This document shows, one piece after another, positions 11,831 through 23,460 of a DNA stretch of 64,000 nucleotides. Position 1 is the stretch's first letter, and every line of letters starts with the position of its first letter. The position numbers were made by a program, and so were the translations under genes. The DNA is taken from contig CAJNDS010002548.1 of NCBI GenBank assembly GCA_905221605.1, positions 146,001-210,000 of the forward strand. Direction: 5' to 3'. The notes below the pieces were generated by a model, which ran no database searches, was not told the DNA's origin, and was given only the letters and a program-made list of their open reading frames with translations. This stretch comes from Symbiodinium natans (taxonomy: Eukaryota; Sar; Dinophyceae; Suessiales; Symbiodiniaceae).

Positions 11831-11992
11831 GCTTCTTTGCTAATTGTCTCTTTCCGTGCTGTCATTGCCTGCTCTCTTAAACTGGCGTTCTTCTAAGCAA
11901 TGCCTGTGTGCAGGTAAACTTGAACAGCACCCGGAAGGCATTGGGGGAAGAGATGAACTTGAACAGCACCAAATGACAAATTCTTTAAAATG

Positions 11993-13740
11993 CATAGGGT
12001 TTAGGGTTTAGGGTTTAGGGTCAAAAGGGCTTCCAAGTAGCTCCTCAAGGGGAGACGTCCCTGAGCTCCCCACCCGGCACTTCTGCGTCATGAGGGACGC
12101 CCAAACCATCGAAGTCGGTTTTAGGGTCAGGGTTTTCTTTGGTTTTAGGGCTGAGGGTTTCAACTCAGGGTGAGGTAGAAATATGCACCGTAGGACCTTG
12201 GTTGCGACATTTCATGCTTCCGCTTGTTCAGCTTTAAGAGGGGTGAAGGGATGCCTGATCCAGAACTTCAGCAAGTGTGGCAGCCTTTCGCTCCCAGCCA
12301 CAATGAGGGCTGAGGGATATTTAGGGTTTGGGGTTTGGGGTTTAGGGTTTCGGGTTTAGGGTTTACGGTTTAGAGCTTAGGCGCAAAATCGCCTTACGGG
12401 TTGTTTGTCGGGTAGACAGTCTCCGATGGGTTTGATAGTGTTTTTGCCGGGTTGAGAATTTTTCGCAACCCTGGCGAACCAGGTTTCTTGTATAGGGTTT
12501 GAGGGTTTGAGAGTCAGGGCTTGTAGGAACATACTTCCTGCCACTGTTCCGCATAAACTTAAACCCTCCAAAACAGGCTTTGAGCAGGACCCGTCTGATG
12601 TCGGCTTTAGTTTGGGTGTTGAGGCAGTGTCCGTGTGTAGTTTTAGGGGCTAAGGTTTTTTTTTTTTCCGAAATTCTGGGCTGAACCCAAAACTTAGATT
12701 TAGACCCTGAGCACTAGCTTGTTTTTTGGATTTTTCGGGTCGAGGGTTCTCGGGCTAGTGGTGCCAACCCAGCCCCAAGAAATGCACGGAAAGAAAATCC
12801 ACCGCAGCACTGTTGGCTCTGGCCGATTTGTCAGAGACCGAAACGTGCCGAAAACCGGTGCTTGGGCCGCACGAGAGTGTCACAGTGCCCCGAAACCCTA
12901 ACCCCTAAACCCTAAATTCTAAGCCCTAAACCCTAAGCCCGAAACCCTGAACCCAAAACTTTAGGGCTGCGGAAGCATACCTAAACTTGAGGTGTGGCAA
13001 GTTTACCTGGCCATAGATCCGGGTTGACAGGGTTTCGGTGGCTCAAAAGGGCTTGTAGAAGCTGTAGGCTTGGGAGCTTCACAGGGTTTAGGGTTTAGGG
13101 TTTAGGGTTTGGGGTTTAGGGTTTAGGGTTTAGGGCTACTGTAGAGCTCTACGGGGTCTTCCTTGGTAGTGTAGGATTGTTGGGGGTTTAGGGTTTCGGG
13201 GTTACGGGGTTAGTGAGGAGTCCGCATGGGCCGTGGGCTCAACCCCCCAAAGCCAAGCCCTATGCATCCCATGCAACCTTCTGGGGCCCTCTAGACCATC
13301 CTTCCGAAAGTCCGATCATGTATCTGTGTATCTGGGCTGGCTCAAGAAAAAGAGCTAGGTAGTTAGAAGTCGAGTTGTAAGTAAGGCAGTCTTAGAACCG
13401 TAGTTCTAACCCTAGCTTAAGGAAGGCTCCTCTTTGGCCTGCCTTGTGTGCGCCAACTCCCGCCGAAACATCGAACCAACCTTCCCCGCAGATCAGGCCC
13501 TCCTAGCCCCTTGAGCTTGCCCTGCTTAGGGTTGAGAATTTAGGGTTTAGGGTTTAGGGCTTAGGGTTCACGCCTGAACCCCCTTTGTAAGCCCTAAGTC
13601 CCTAGATGAGATTTCCCAAGCACCCAAAAGACAAATTCCTGGTGCCAAGGTGCACACAACAACACCTGCACCCACAGGTCAAAGACAACAGCCCCGGACT
13701 CAGATCATGCAGCAGCCGAGAGAGTCACCAGTAGTATCCC
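11993..13740 (+). CDS. Chain of exon-like islands between telomere-like repeats, unknown gene
   Basis: Plus-strand islands with protein-like text alternate with TTTAGGG/CCCTAAA tracts: 12,047-12,118 (GDVPELPTRHFCVMRDAQTI), 12,201-12,318 (SFKRGEGMPDPELQQVWQPF), 12,569-12,630 (GFEQDPSDVGFSLGVEA), 12,770-12,890 (QEMHGKKIHRSTVGSGRFVR), 12,977-13,024 (PKLEVWQVYLAIDPG), 13,213-13,354 (KSDHVSVYLGWLKKKS) and 13,620-13,730 (HPKDKFLVPRCTQQHLHPQV). All favour the same strand. I recognise no family. They may be exons of one gene with repeat-filled introns; single islands could be chance. Confidence 0.4.
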
Positions 13741-14030
13741 CCCATCATCCCTCGTTATCCCTGCATAAGTCAGAAGTCAGAAGAATATAGGAGTTTGCGA
13801 AAACAAGGGACCCCGAATATAGACCCCCCAATTCCCCTGCAATAAGGGCCCCAATAAGGTGTCCCTCTGTTCGGAAACCTTGCTACCTCACCCTAAACTT
13901 TTGTCAATTAGGTTTAGAGTCTCGACAGGGGTCTCGGGCTTAAGGGCGTCCACACATTGGACAACAGCCTCTTGGAGCCCTGTAGAGTTGGCCCTTAAAC
14001 CCTCAACCCTAAACCTAAACCCTAAATTGG
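12000..14030. repeat. Scattered TTTAGGG/CCCTAAA tracts of the left block
   Basis: Tracts at about 12,000-12,020, 12,320-12,370, 12,893-12,950, 13,083-13,136, 13,538-13,568 and 14,000-14,025, in both orientations and with point variants (tttcggg, tttgggg). They separate the exon-like islands of this stretch. Confidence 0.85.
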
Positions 14031-14104
14031 CTGCTGTGTCATCACGCCTATCTGCAAAAGAGAACAACAACCGAACAACACACATAGAACGATGAACAGC
14101 CTAT

Positions 14105-14240
14105 CTCTCTCTCTATATACTGATGCGTATATCAATATAAATATATATACACAACTATGTATGTATATGTATATGTATATACATATATATATGTACTTAT
14201 GTACGTGTGTGTATATATATAGCTATACACTTATGTATAT
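14105..14240. repeat. AT-rich microsatellite
   Basis: Interrupted (TATA)n, (ATGT)n and (ATAC)n dinucleotide and tetranucleotide runs; 80% A+T or more by eye. Confidence 0.9.
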
Positions 14241-14303
14241 ATGAGGCAGGAACCTTTGTGTATAATGTGATGATTCGTCCTTTTGTTGGGGGGGGGGAGT
14301 GGG

Positions 14304-15925
14304 GTTTGAATAGTTTGAATAGTTTGGGGGGTCACGCCTGGGGCCCTAAACTATTCAAACTATTCAAACCCTGGTGGTTTGAATAGTTTGAATAGTTTGA
14401 ATAGTTTTGGGGGGTCCCTGGGAGGAGAGGAGGGGGGGGGTTTGAATAGTTTGAATAGTTTGGGGGTCCGAACTGGGGCCCTAAACTATTCAAACTATTC
14501 AAACCCTGGGGGGGGGTCCGGCCTGGGGCCCTAAACTATCAAACTATTCAAACTATTCAAACTATTCAAACTATTCAAACTATTCAAACTATTCAAACTA
14601 TTCAAACTATTCAAACTATTCAAACTATTCAAACTATTCAAACCCTGGGGGTTTGAATAGTTTGAATAGTTTGGAGGGTCCGGCCTGGGCCCTAAACTAT
14701 CCAAACTATTCAAACTATTCAAACCCTGGGGGTTTGAATAGTTTGAATAGTTTGAATAGTTTGAATAGTTTGAATAGTTTTGGGGGGTCCCTGGGAGGAG
14801 AGGAGGGGGGGGGGGGTTTGAATAGTTTGAATAGTTTGGGGGTCCGAGCTGGGGCCCTAAACTATCCAAACTATTCAAACTATTCAAACCCTGGGGGTTT
14901 GAATCGTTTGAATAGTTTGAATAGTTTGAATAGTTTGAATAGTTTTGGGGGGTCCCTGGGAGGAGAGGAGGGGGGGGGGGGTTTGAATAGTTTGAATAGT
15001 TTGGGGGTCCGGCCTGGGGCCCTAAACTATTCAAACTATTCAAACTATTCAAACCCTGGGGGTTTGAATAGTTTGAATAGTTTGAATAGTTTGAATAGTT
15101 TGAATAGTTTGAATAGTTTGAATAGTTTGAATAGTTTGAATAGTTTGAATAGTTTGAATAGTTTGAATAGTTTGAATAGTTTGAATAGTTTTGGGGGGTC
15201 CCTGGGAGGAGAGGAGGGGGGGGGGGGTTTGAATAGTTTGAATAGTTTGGGGGTCCGAACTGGGGCCCTAAGGAGAGGAGGGGGGGGGGTTTGAATAGTT
15301 TGAATAGTTTGGGGGTCCGGCCTGGGGCCCTAAACTATTCAAACTATTCAAACTATTCAAACCCTGGGGGTTAGAATACTTTGAATAGTTTGAATAGTTT
15401 GAATAGTTTGAATAGTTTGAATAGTTTGAATAGTTTGAATAGTTTTGGGGGGTCCCTGGGGAGGAGATGAGGGGGGGGGTTTGAATAGTTTGAATAGTTT
15501 GGGGGTCCGGCCTGGGGCCCTAAACTATTCAAACTATTCAAACTATTCAAGCTATTCAAACCCGGGGTTTGAATAGTTTGAATAGTTTGAATAGTTTGAA
15601 TAGTTTGAATAGTTTGAATAGTTTGAATAGTTTGAATAGTTTGAATAGTTTGAATTGTTAGAATAGTTTGAATAGTTTGAATAGTTTTGGGGGGTCCCTG
15701 GGAGGAGAAGGGGGGGGGTTAGAATAGTTTGAATAGTTTGAATAGTTTAGGGGGGTCCCTGGGAGGAGAGGGGAGGGGTTTGAACAATTTGAATAGTTTG
15801 AATAGTTTGGGGGCCCGGCCTGGGGCCCCAAACTATTCAAACTATTCAAACTATGCAATCTATTCAATCTATTCAAACTATTCAAACTATTCAAACTATT
15901 CAAACTATTCAAACTATTCAAACTA
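14304..15925. repeat. Bidirectional array of the 9-mer GAATAGTTT with G-rich linkers
   Basis: Blocks of 2-15 tandem GAATAGTTT units alternate with blocks of the reverse complement AAACTATTC. They are separated by two constant linkers: a purine linker (ggggggtccctgggaggaga followed by a G run) and ggggtccggcctggggccct. Together they form a ~200-bp higher-order unit repeated about eight times. Opposite blocks can pair into long hairpins. The 9-mer has no stop in most frames, giving false open frames of up to 213 residues (NSLNSL, NYSNYS, LFKLFK) on both strands. Confidence 0.95.
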
Positions 15926-15975
15926 CTGAAACCCCCGTCTGGCCTCAATGGGGAGAAATTTGAAAAAAAAAGCCA

Positions 15976-16335
15976 GATGCGCGACGCCCGGTGTCACAGG
16001 GTAAGTATTGGTGATTTCTGGGAATTTTACGCCTTCAAAGTCCCCATCCAATGGCCTGATGCGCGACGCCCGGTGTTGCAGGGTGGATATTTTCGTAGAT
16101 ATTTTCGCGACGCCCGGTGTTACAGGGTATGTATCTGTGATCTCTTGGTATTTTGCACCTTCAAAGTCCCTATCCAATGGCCTAATGCGCGACGCCCGCT
16201 GTGACAGGGCAGATATTTGCGCGATCGCCTGGTGTAACAGGGTAGATATTTTCGCGACGCCCGGTGTGACAGGGTAGATATTTTCGCGACGCCCGGTGTT
16301 ACAGGGTGGATATGTTTGCGGATATTCGCGACATT
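15976..16335. repeat. 32-bp satellite, core CGCGACGCCCGGTGTNACAG
   Basis: Eight or more copies of the core followed by 'ggtagatattttc', at about 32-bp spacing toward the right end and wider spacing at the left. The same sequence in the same orientation recurs at 41,147-41,395, on the other side of the giant inverted element. Confidence 0.9.
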
Positions 16336-16340
16336 GGCGT

Positions 16341-17090
16341 GATCATTTATTGCTTTCACAAACCCTCAATCTACGGCCAAAACATAGGGATTTTGGCTAG
16401 TTTGGCGGCCTTGGAAACCACCCAAATTCCAATTTTTTAGTGACTTTTGACCATTTTTTGCTTTCACAAACCCTCAATCTACAGCCAAAACATGGGCATT
16501 TTGGCGAGTTTGGCGGCCCTGGAAACCACCCAATGGCATTTTTTAGTGATTTTTTTATCATTTTTGGCCTTCACAAAGCCTCAACTTGGGGCAAAACATG
16601 GGGATTTTGGCTCATTTGGCGGCCTTGAAAACCGCCCAAATGGAAGTTCTTTTGTGCTTTTTGACCATTTTTGGCTTTCACAAACCCTCAAGCCAGGGCC
16701 AAAACATAGGGATTTCGGCCAATTTGGCGGCCTGGGAAACCACCCAAATGGTAGTTTTTTGTGATTTTGTGCAATTTTTGGCCTTCACAAACCCTCAATC
16801 TAGAGCCAAAACATATGAATTTTGGCTAATTTGGCGACTTTGGAAACCACCGAAATGGCAATTTTTAGTGATTTTTGACCATTTTGGCGTTCACAAATCC
16901 TCAACCTAAGGCCAAAACATCGGGATTTGGGCTAGTTTTGCGGCCTTGGAAACCACCCAAATTCTAATTTTTAGTGATTTTTTGACCATTTTTTGGCTTT
17001 CGCAAACCCTCAATCTACGGCCAAAACATAGGGATTTTGGCTAGTTTGGCGGCCTTGGAAACCACCCAAATGGCATTTTTTTTTTATTTT
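16341..17090. repeat. ~108-bp tandem satellite, left part
   Basis: About seven units of 107-109 bp, each with 'ttcacaaaccctcaa', 'ggccaaaacataggga', 'ttggcggcc' and 'ggaaaccacccaaa'. Starts at 16,353, 16,462 and 16,569 show the period. The array stops at the border of the giant element and continues in the same orientation at 41,405-41,705 and 44,935-45,285. Confidence 0.92.
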
Positions 17091-17095
17091 GGGCA

Positions 17096-17102
17096 ATTAC
17101 CC
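17096..17102. repeat. Left target-site duplication, attaccc
   Basis: Seven bases directly left of the element end; an identical copy lies directly right of the other end (41,019-41,025). One more C could belong to it if the ends are not symmetrical, giving 8 bp. Confidence 0.75.
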
Positions 17103-17566
17103 CTCTCTCTTAAGTAGACACCTTTTTGACCCTCCAGAGACTATCCAGAGCCAGAATGAATCACATCGAATTCCTGCACTTCTGATGCAAAAAAACCCAA
17201 TCTCAAAACAGAGATGGAGCAGCAAGGCCACAGACCCAAAACAAATTTGCCCTATAGGCCAAAAAAAGTGTTCGCAGAAGAAATCGCCCAGAAATGCCCT
17301 CCTGGAGCTTCGGGGGTTATCCGGGCTGCGCCCTCCTTTTTGCACCCCGAAGCTCCAACACGGCATTTCTGGGCGATTGATTCGACGGATCGCTCCACTT
17401 TTTATTTTGGCCTATAGGGCAAATTTGTTTTGGGTCTGTGGCCTTGCTGCTCCATCTCTGTTTTGAGATTGGGTTTTTTTGCATCAGAAGTGCAGGAATT
17501 CGATGTGATTCATTCTGGCTCTGGATAGTCTCTGGAGGGTCAAAAAGGTGTCTACTTAAGAGAGAG
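17103..17566. mobile_element. 464-bp terminal fold-back sequence, left copy
   Basis: Its own inverted repeats are 158 bp each (17,103-17,260 and 17,409-17,566). A second, nested inverted repeat inside has 'aatcgcccagaaatgcc' and 'ggcatttctgggcgatt' around an asymmetric loop. It starts ctctctcttaagtagacacc and ends with the reverse complement. Left flank attaccc, right flank tatggccg: it has no target duplication of its own, so it acts as the end of the larger unit. Open frames inside are consequences of the palindrome. Confidence 0.9.
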
Positions 17567-17639
17567 TATGGCCGTGCCGGCCTGGACTCAATTACAACAC
17601 TCAGGAGTTCAGGAGGATGTTCTGCATCATTTTATTTTT

Positions 17640-18540
17640 ATTTTTGTTATATATACATTTTTTAAATAGAAGAATGACAGAAATGACAAGAAAATGACAA
17701 GCCCAATCGCTTCGAAACGCAGCTAGAAGGTTTGTGGATGTAAAAAAACTTGAGAATGACAAAAATGACGGAAATGACGGAAATGACAAATGACATTTTC
17801 CAGAAAAAATCCCACAGATGCTCTGCTGCTCATCAAAAGTCAGCTGAACTGACAGAACAGAAAAACCATGTTCAAGTTGACATTGAGCAAAGCATGCGCA
17901 AGACTTTTTTCAAAAAAAAACTTGGAGTTGTCATTTTGTCATTTCCGTCATTTCTGTCATTTCTGTCATTTCTGTCACTCGACATTGGACAAGCAGCAAA
18001 GCATGCGCAAGATTTTTTCAAAAAAAAAATTGGAGTTGTCATTTTGTCATTTCCGTCATTTCCGTCATTTCTGTCACTAGCTTGACATTGGACAAGCAGG
18101 AAAGATGTTTTTTCAAAAAAAATTTGGATTTGTCATTTTGTCATTTCCGTCATTTCCGTCATTTCTGTCACTAGCTTGACATTGGACAAGCAGGAAAGAT
18201 TTTTTTTCAAAAAAAATTTGGATTTGTCATTTTGTCATTTCCGTCATTTCCGTCATTTCTGTCACTCGAGCTGGAAGAAGGAGGAGTACAGGAAGATGAG
18301 CCGGCTCTACAAATGATAGAAATGACGCTTCTCAGATCCACGCGTGCTCTGCTGCACATTAAGAGTCAGCTCATGACAGAAATGACAAATGACATTTCTC
18401 ACAAAAAAATCCACAATGCTGCACATCAACAGTCCGCTGGTAGGCCCTGGTAGGCCCTGGCAGGCCCTGGTAGGCCCTGGTAACAGAAAAACACATTCAA
18501 GCTGACATTGGACAAGCAGGAAAGCATGCCGTGCCGGCCT
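17640..18540. repeat. GAAATGAC-based module with ~90-bp repeats (left arm)
   Basis: Four repeats of about 83-95 bp, each with 'gacattggacaagcag', an A-rich stretch, and 'tttgtcatttccgtcattt', lie between 17,880 and 18,270. A 10-mer ggtaggccct is repeated about four to five times at 18,439-18,482. The string gccgtgccggcc borders the module on both sides (17,571 and 18,530). Mirror copy at about 39,580-40,480. Confidence 0.85.
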
Positions 18541-20223
18541 ATTTTAACAAATTGACAGAATTGACATTTTCCATCCAAATGTCAATTGTAAAATGGATCT
18601 GCACGTTCTGTGGGCTTTAAAAGAAACATAAATTGACACAATTGACAAAATTGACAACACAAAATTGGCTGAGCAACAAATTTTTTTGAATTTGCAAAAA
18701 TGCATTCCAAGAACAGCTGAGGAGAGCACCCGATCAATGTGCAATCTCAATGCACCGCAAGCTCTCAAGAAAATTTGACGCAATCTTGCATTTTGGAAGG
18801 CCCATGGCTCCTGTGGACGCATTTCAGCGCTTGACAGTTTTGCTCAAAATGTCAATGTGTCAAACCCCTCTTTCGACGTGCAAGAGACTCAATGTGCCGC
18901 AAGCTCTTCAGAAAAATTCGACGCGTCAATTTTGTCAATTTTGTCAAATCTTGCAATTTACAAGAGCTACGAACCTTGCGGGTGCATTTTGGCACTTGAC
19001 GATTTTTGTCAAATGTGTCAATTCCGTCAACTGATGGACTACCGGACCGACACGCCATGCGCCGACTATCTTGTTTGACAAAATTGACGTTTTTGACGTT
19101 TTTGACGCCTCGTGTTTTTCTTCCGAGATTTTTCCATGTATCCTCTCCTGCACATGCTCTTGCATTGGACAGGCAGGAGAGTACGCGCCCCCCGTTGAGC
19201 CCCAGATGACCCCGGCTAAGCCCCCAGATGAGCTCCAGATGAACTCAGATGAGCCCCGGCTAAGCCCGGGATGAGCCCCTGAAATGACAGAAATGACGGA
19301 AATGCCACAAATGACAAATGATATTGCTTGGAAAAAAAAAGTCCACACGTGCTCTGCTGCACATTAAGAGTGAGCTCAAATGACAGAAATGACGGAAATG
19401 ACGGAAATGACGGCTGTCATTTTTTCTGGCGGCAGTTCTTTGTGGCCTGACTGGGGCAGGAGAGAGAAAAGCCCCTTACTGCCCTCCTAAACTCTCTCAC
19501 CCTTTGTTCCGAAACCCTCCCACCAAAAACCCTTTGAGGCCCCTCCCTCCTGAACCCTCCCACCAAAAAACCCTTAGAGGCCCCTCACTGCCCTCCCAAA
19601 CCCTCCAACAACTGCATCTCAGCTCAGAGACTCTCAAAGGTTCTTCACTGCATCTCAACCAGCCGCCCTCAAAGGCCCTACTGCCCTCAGCCAGCCGACC
19701 TTAAAGGCCTTCCAACTTGTTATGATTCGACCGTTGATGATGAGCAAGAGAGCCTCCCGTTTTTCCCGGAGAACAAAAACCAAGTGTCAATTTTGTCAAT
19801 TTTGTCAATTTTGTCAAATCCTGCGTTTTAAGAGGCCTGGATCCGCATTTTGGGACTTGACAACTCTGATATGAAATGTCAATTTTGTCAAATAAGGAAT
19901 TCAGGATACGCCGCCTGGACATCGAACTGACGCTTGACTGCCATGAGGCCGCTCCTCCGTTTTTTCCCGGAGAACAAAACCAAGTGTCAACAACGTCAAA
20001 AACATCAAAAGTGTCAGGATGACGCTTGCTTGTCACGAGAGCATTTGATAGAATTGACGAAATTGACGGTTTGACGGGGGCGACAGGCCAACGGGACGGG
20101 GTGACGGAATTGACGGAATTGACGGTTTTGACGGAGGTTGACGGCCAAAAATCGAGCCGAGGATCCCATTATTGACAGCCAGGAGGGCTTCGTGCACTTG
20201 TCCTGTCGAAAGCTCCGGGGCAA

Positions 20224-20518
20224 GGGTAAATGGGGTAAATGGTGTAAATGGGGTAAATGGGGTAAATGGGGTAAATGGGTAAACGAGACTTTGTTGTTGT
20301 CTCACGAGTTGCCTGGCTAATTACACCGGTTGACCCCGTTTACCCCGTTTACCGGGTAAGTTCTGTTATCCCTGCGCCCTACATTGCCCGTTTACCCCGT
20401 TTACCCCGTTTACCCCGTTTACCCCGTTTACCCCGTTTACCCCGTTTACCCCTTTTACCCCGTTTACCCCGTTTACCCCGTTTACCCCGTTTGCCCCGTT
20501 TGCCCCGTTTGCCTTCAG
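20224..20518. repeat. 9-bp arrays GGGTAAATG and CCGTTTACC (left arm)
   Basis: A short GGGTAAATG array (about 20,224-20,282) faces an array of about 13 CCGTTTACC units (about 20,388-20,515), the two being near reverse complements around a ~100-bp spacer. The right arm has one more unit. The arrays yield spurious LPRLPR and VNGVNG open frames. Confidence 0.92.
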
Positions 20519-20759
20519 AGCCGAGCCCCCAACCCCCAAACCCACCATTGACAGCCAGGAGAGCTTATGGGTTGAAATTCGCAACACCCCCCAAACCCAC
20601 CACTGACAGCAGGCTTAAATTTCGGCTTGCGCCGCCTGCCCGGGTTGAAAAAACGACGGCTCTTCCATGGCTGTTGCATGCGGAATACAATTCGAAAGAC
20701 ATGGTTTCTTTCTCGCGAACATTGGCTAAAGGTGGTGCAATGGGTCCAGGATTAAAGTC

Positions 20760-23074
20760 TCGAAGCTGTCGCATCGCTTGTGGTTCGGGTGCTCTGGTTA
20801 GCCTGGCTGCCGGCTCCCCACTGCCTCGGCAGTGCTTCAGAAGCATTTCCGATCCGTCTGTTCCCCTTACCGCCATCGAAGTTTGCTAAATCCTTCGCCG
20901 GCCCATACTGGGGTTGGAAGCTTCTTCGAGCGTTTGTGGGCGCCCGGAAGGCTCCCAGGGCCGGTAACCTCTGTTGTCTGCCCTCAGTGAGCTGCTTGTT
21001 GTACTGAAATTTGTACGCGTTGTCTTCGTGCGGTGCACCACGCCCTCAGGCAGCGCCTCCTCGAGCGTTTGAAATTCTCGCCCTTCGTCGGTGGTCACCA
21101 CGACATAGTTCCCCTCGTTCTGCACAAGCTCTGGAATGATTCCCGGGCCGCTGCAGCCACTGCTTCCGCATTATTGGGCAGCGTCTTTGTAGCTGCCCTT
21201 CTGGTGAACACGTCCGTGATTACCAGCCCGTATTTGTTCTTCGAACGTGTGTGTTGATTAAAGTCGATCAAATCCGACTGCAGCCTGTCATTGGGCCCTT
21301 CAGCTGCAGATTTTCCAAAACCTGGGTTTTGGACTGCTGCAAGGCTGCCTGGGCTCTGGTCGAAGGTAAAATCCACGTCCCCCAGAAACGCGTCTGGCGA
21401 GCTTGTGCAGCTTGCGGGCGTTCCGAACCCCGAAGTCCACCACAAGTCGGCGCAGCAGTTCCATTGCCGCCTCACGTCGCTCCATTTATCCTGCAGCCTC
21501 GATAAAATCCATGCCACTGGTCAACGGAATCCGGGCCACACGGCTGGCGGTGGGCGTGAAGGTCGAGAGGCTCGATGGAAAATATTGCACATCACGGTTG
21601 CTCGTGGAGAGCTTGTAGTCCAGGCTTCGCATAAGCTCATCTTGGACTGCTTGAGTAACGTTCTCCACGGTGTCTTTCTACTATACGATCAGGCAAGTTC
21701 GAGATCGCTCCGCAGCTGGTCAAACGAGGGCTCCGATCCCATGGGCCGGCGGTCGCGCTGCCGCTCGACTGCTCTTGGGTTTGGGGCCTCAGCATGCTGG
21801 TCGCCATGTTGAGGCTAAAGGGTGTGGGTGTCTGCCGGGCCGGACGCACCCGCGCCTGGGCGGTGCTGCTGCGACCGGGTCGGGCGCGTCGGAGTCTGTT
21901 GTATCGATCCTGAAGCGCACTGGCTGTTTACGGCGCTGTCCACTCAGCGAGAAGTGCTGTTGGGCCCCCACCTCCTGCATTCCGTTCAATGTCCACTTCC
22001 TCCTCCACCTTCGCCCCATCCCAGGAAGTGTTCCGCTGCCCATAAAGCGCCCAGACCGTGCCGACCCGCGCTGCTCCTGCTCCTGCCACCGCTAGCCCTC
22101 CTGCAGCAGCCCCCACACTAGCCGCCACCGGTAGCACTGCCTCGCCTGCTGCAGCTGGCCAAGGTGCCTCCTCCCTCCGTGGCTGCCACAACTTCACCGC
22201 CCGACTGAAGCACTAGCGAAGCCCCGGACGTGTCTGGGGTGTACTGTTAGACCATCGTTCCTGGAAGCTTGTGCAGGGTTCATCCCGAAGTCACTCCGTA
22301 TTGTCGTCGTTCCTCCATATAGTGCATTTAGCACAAGCCGCCAACCGCCCCGCTGTCCTGCGTGTCCCGAGCTGCCCTGCCCTTTCGGCAGGAGCATACC
22401 GCAGCAGTGGCGCCCTGCGATTCACGGCCTGCGTCAGCCGCAGCCGACCCACAGCGTCGCTGTATTCCTCGGCTTCCTGGCGGGTTCTTCGGTCATCGAG
22501 CCATTTGTTCAAGGCTCGGGCCTCCACAACCTCGATTCAAGTTGTAGGGTGGGTACTGCTTCCAGAAGCTCCTGAGCATCTGGGGCTCGTCCCGTCTCTC
22601 GATAGACATCATGGCTTGTGCAACGCTTTGTGTACTATACGCTCATGGTATTCGCCATCGGCAGCTGTTCGAATCGGTTCAACCGACTGAGCTGCCGCGC
22701 CATGCGCTCCTCTGCGGGCATCATTCTGACGGGCTGGGCTTTAAGCTCCGGCTTGGGCTTCAGCTGCTCAACCACTGCCGCCTGCGGCTCCGGCTCACGA
22801 GGTGGCCCAGGGTCGGCGGGTATGGTCTGTAGAGTCTTGGCTTGTTCTTGGATCCCGGTGGCCGCCCACGCCTCTTGGCTTCTGATTTGGCTTCGGGCTT
22901 GGTGGTGGGCTTCGTGGCCTGCGGGGGCACAGTAGCGGTAGCTTCGGGCTCGGCAGGTGGAGCAGCAGCAGAAGCTTCAAGACTCGCTCCAGCAGGCTCT
23001 GGTTCGGGCTCGGCATGTGCCGCGTTCCCGTTTGCTTCCGTAGGCTGCGCGGGCTCTCGCTCATCCGACATCAA
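20760..23074 (-). pseudogene. Broken AT-hook plus retroviral-type integrase locus, left-arm copy
   Basis: Mirror of the right-arm locus. From 23,074 downward: an Ala/Pro/Glu-rich start, the AT-hook-like KRRGRPPGSKNKP, degenerate middle frames, then integrase text SDLIDFNQHTRSKNKYGLVI and NYVVVTTDEGREF. After VVHRTK a 208-bp deletion at about 21,024 (relative to right-arm 36,818-37,024) removes the last catalytic block. A frameshift between the first and second integrase pieces is shared with the other arm. Cannot encode an active integrase. Confidence 0.8.
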
Positions 23075-23109
23075 TCACTATTTTTCCTTCAAGCGGATAT
23101 TTTTTTATG

Positions 23110-23460
23110 GCCGAGGAAATGGCGCCGCGTCATTTCCGTCATTTCCGTCATTTTTGTCATCGGCGCAAAAGCGAGCCGATTGCTGCGACTCTATGTTTTT
23201 CAGGTTGTTTGTTCACCTGTTTTTACAAAATATTTTTTTGGGTTTGTCATTTTTGTCATTTTTGTCATTTTTTTCACTCTGTTCCAAGTTCGGGATTTCC
23301 GACCTTGGAAGTTCGGGATTTCCGACATGACGGAAATGACTGAAACGACGGGCCACAATCGGGTGACAAAAATGAGGTGACGGGCCAATCGGGGTGACAA
23401 AAATGACGAAAATGACGGAACTGACGGAAATGACGGAAATGACGGAAATGACGGCCCACT
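23110..23460. repeat. GAAATGACG arrays flanking a unique spacer (left arm)
   Basis: Short runs of the 9-mer in both orientations (about 23,125-23,160 as tttccgtca; 23,395-23,455 as gaaatgacg) around a spacer with 'gttcgggatttccgaccttg'. Mirrored at 34,383-34,735. Confidence 0.85.

Noticed and set aside
13330-13350. Possible dinoflagellate spliced-leader relic (ggctcaag)
   Set aside because: Only the last eight bases match; the preceding ccatttt part is missing. No other match was found on either strand by eye.
14531-15294. Open frames of 173 and 213 residues made of NSLNSL and NYSNYS repeats
   Set aside because: They are translations of the stop-free GAATAGTTT array on both strands and have no independent coding support.
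15976-16335. 32-bp repeats considered as a CRISPR array
   Set aside because: The units are contiguous satellite copies without unique spacers of constant length, in a eukaryotic setting.
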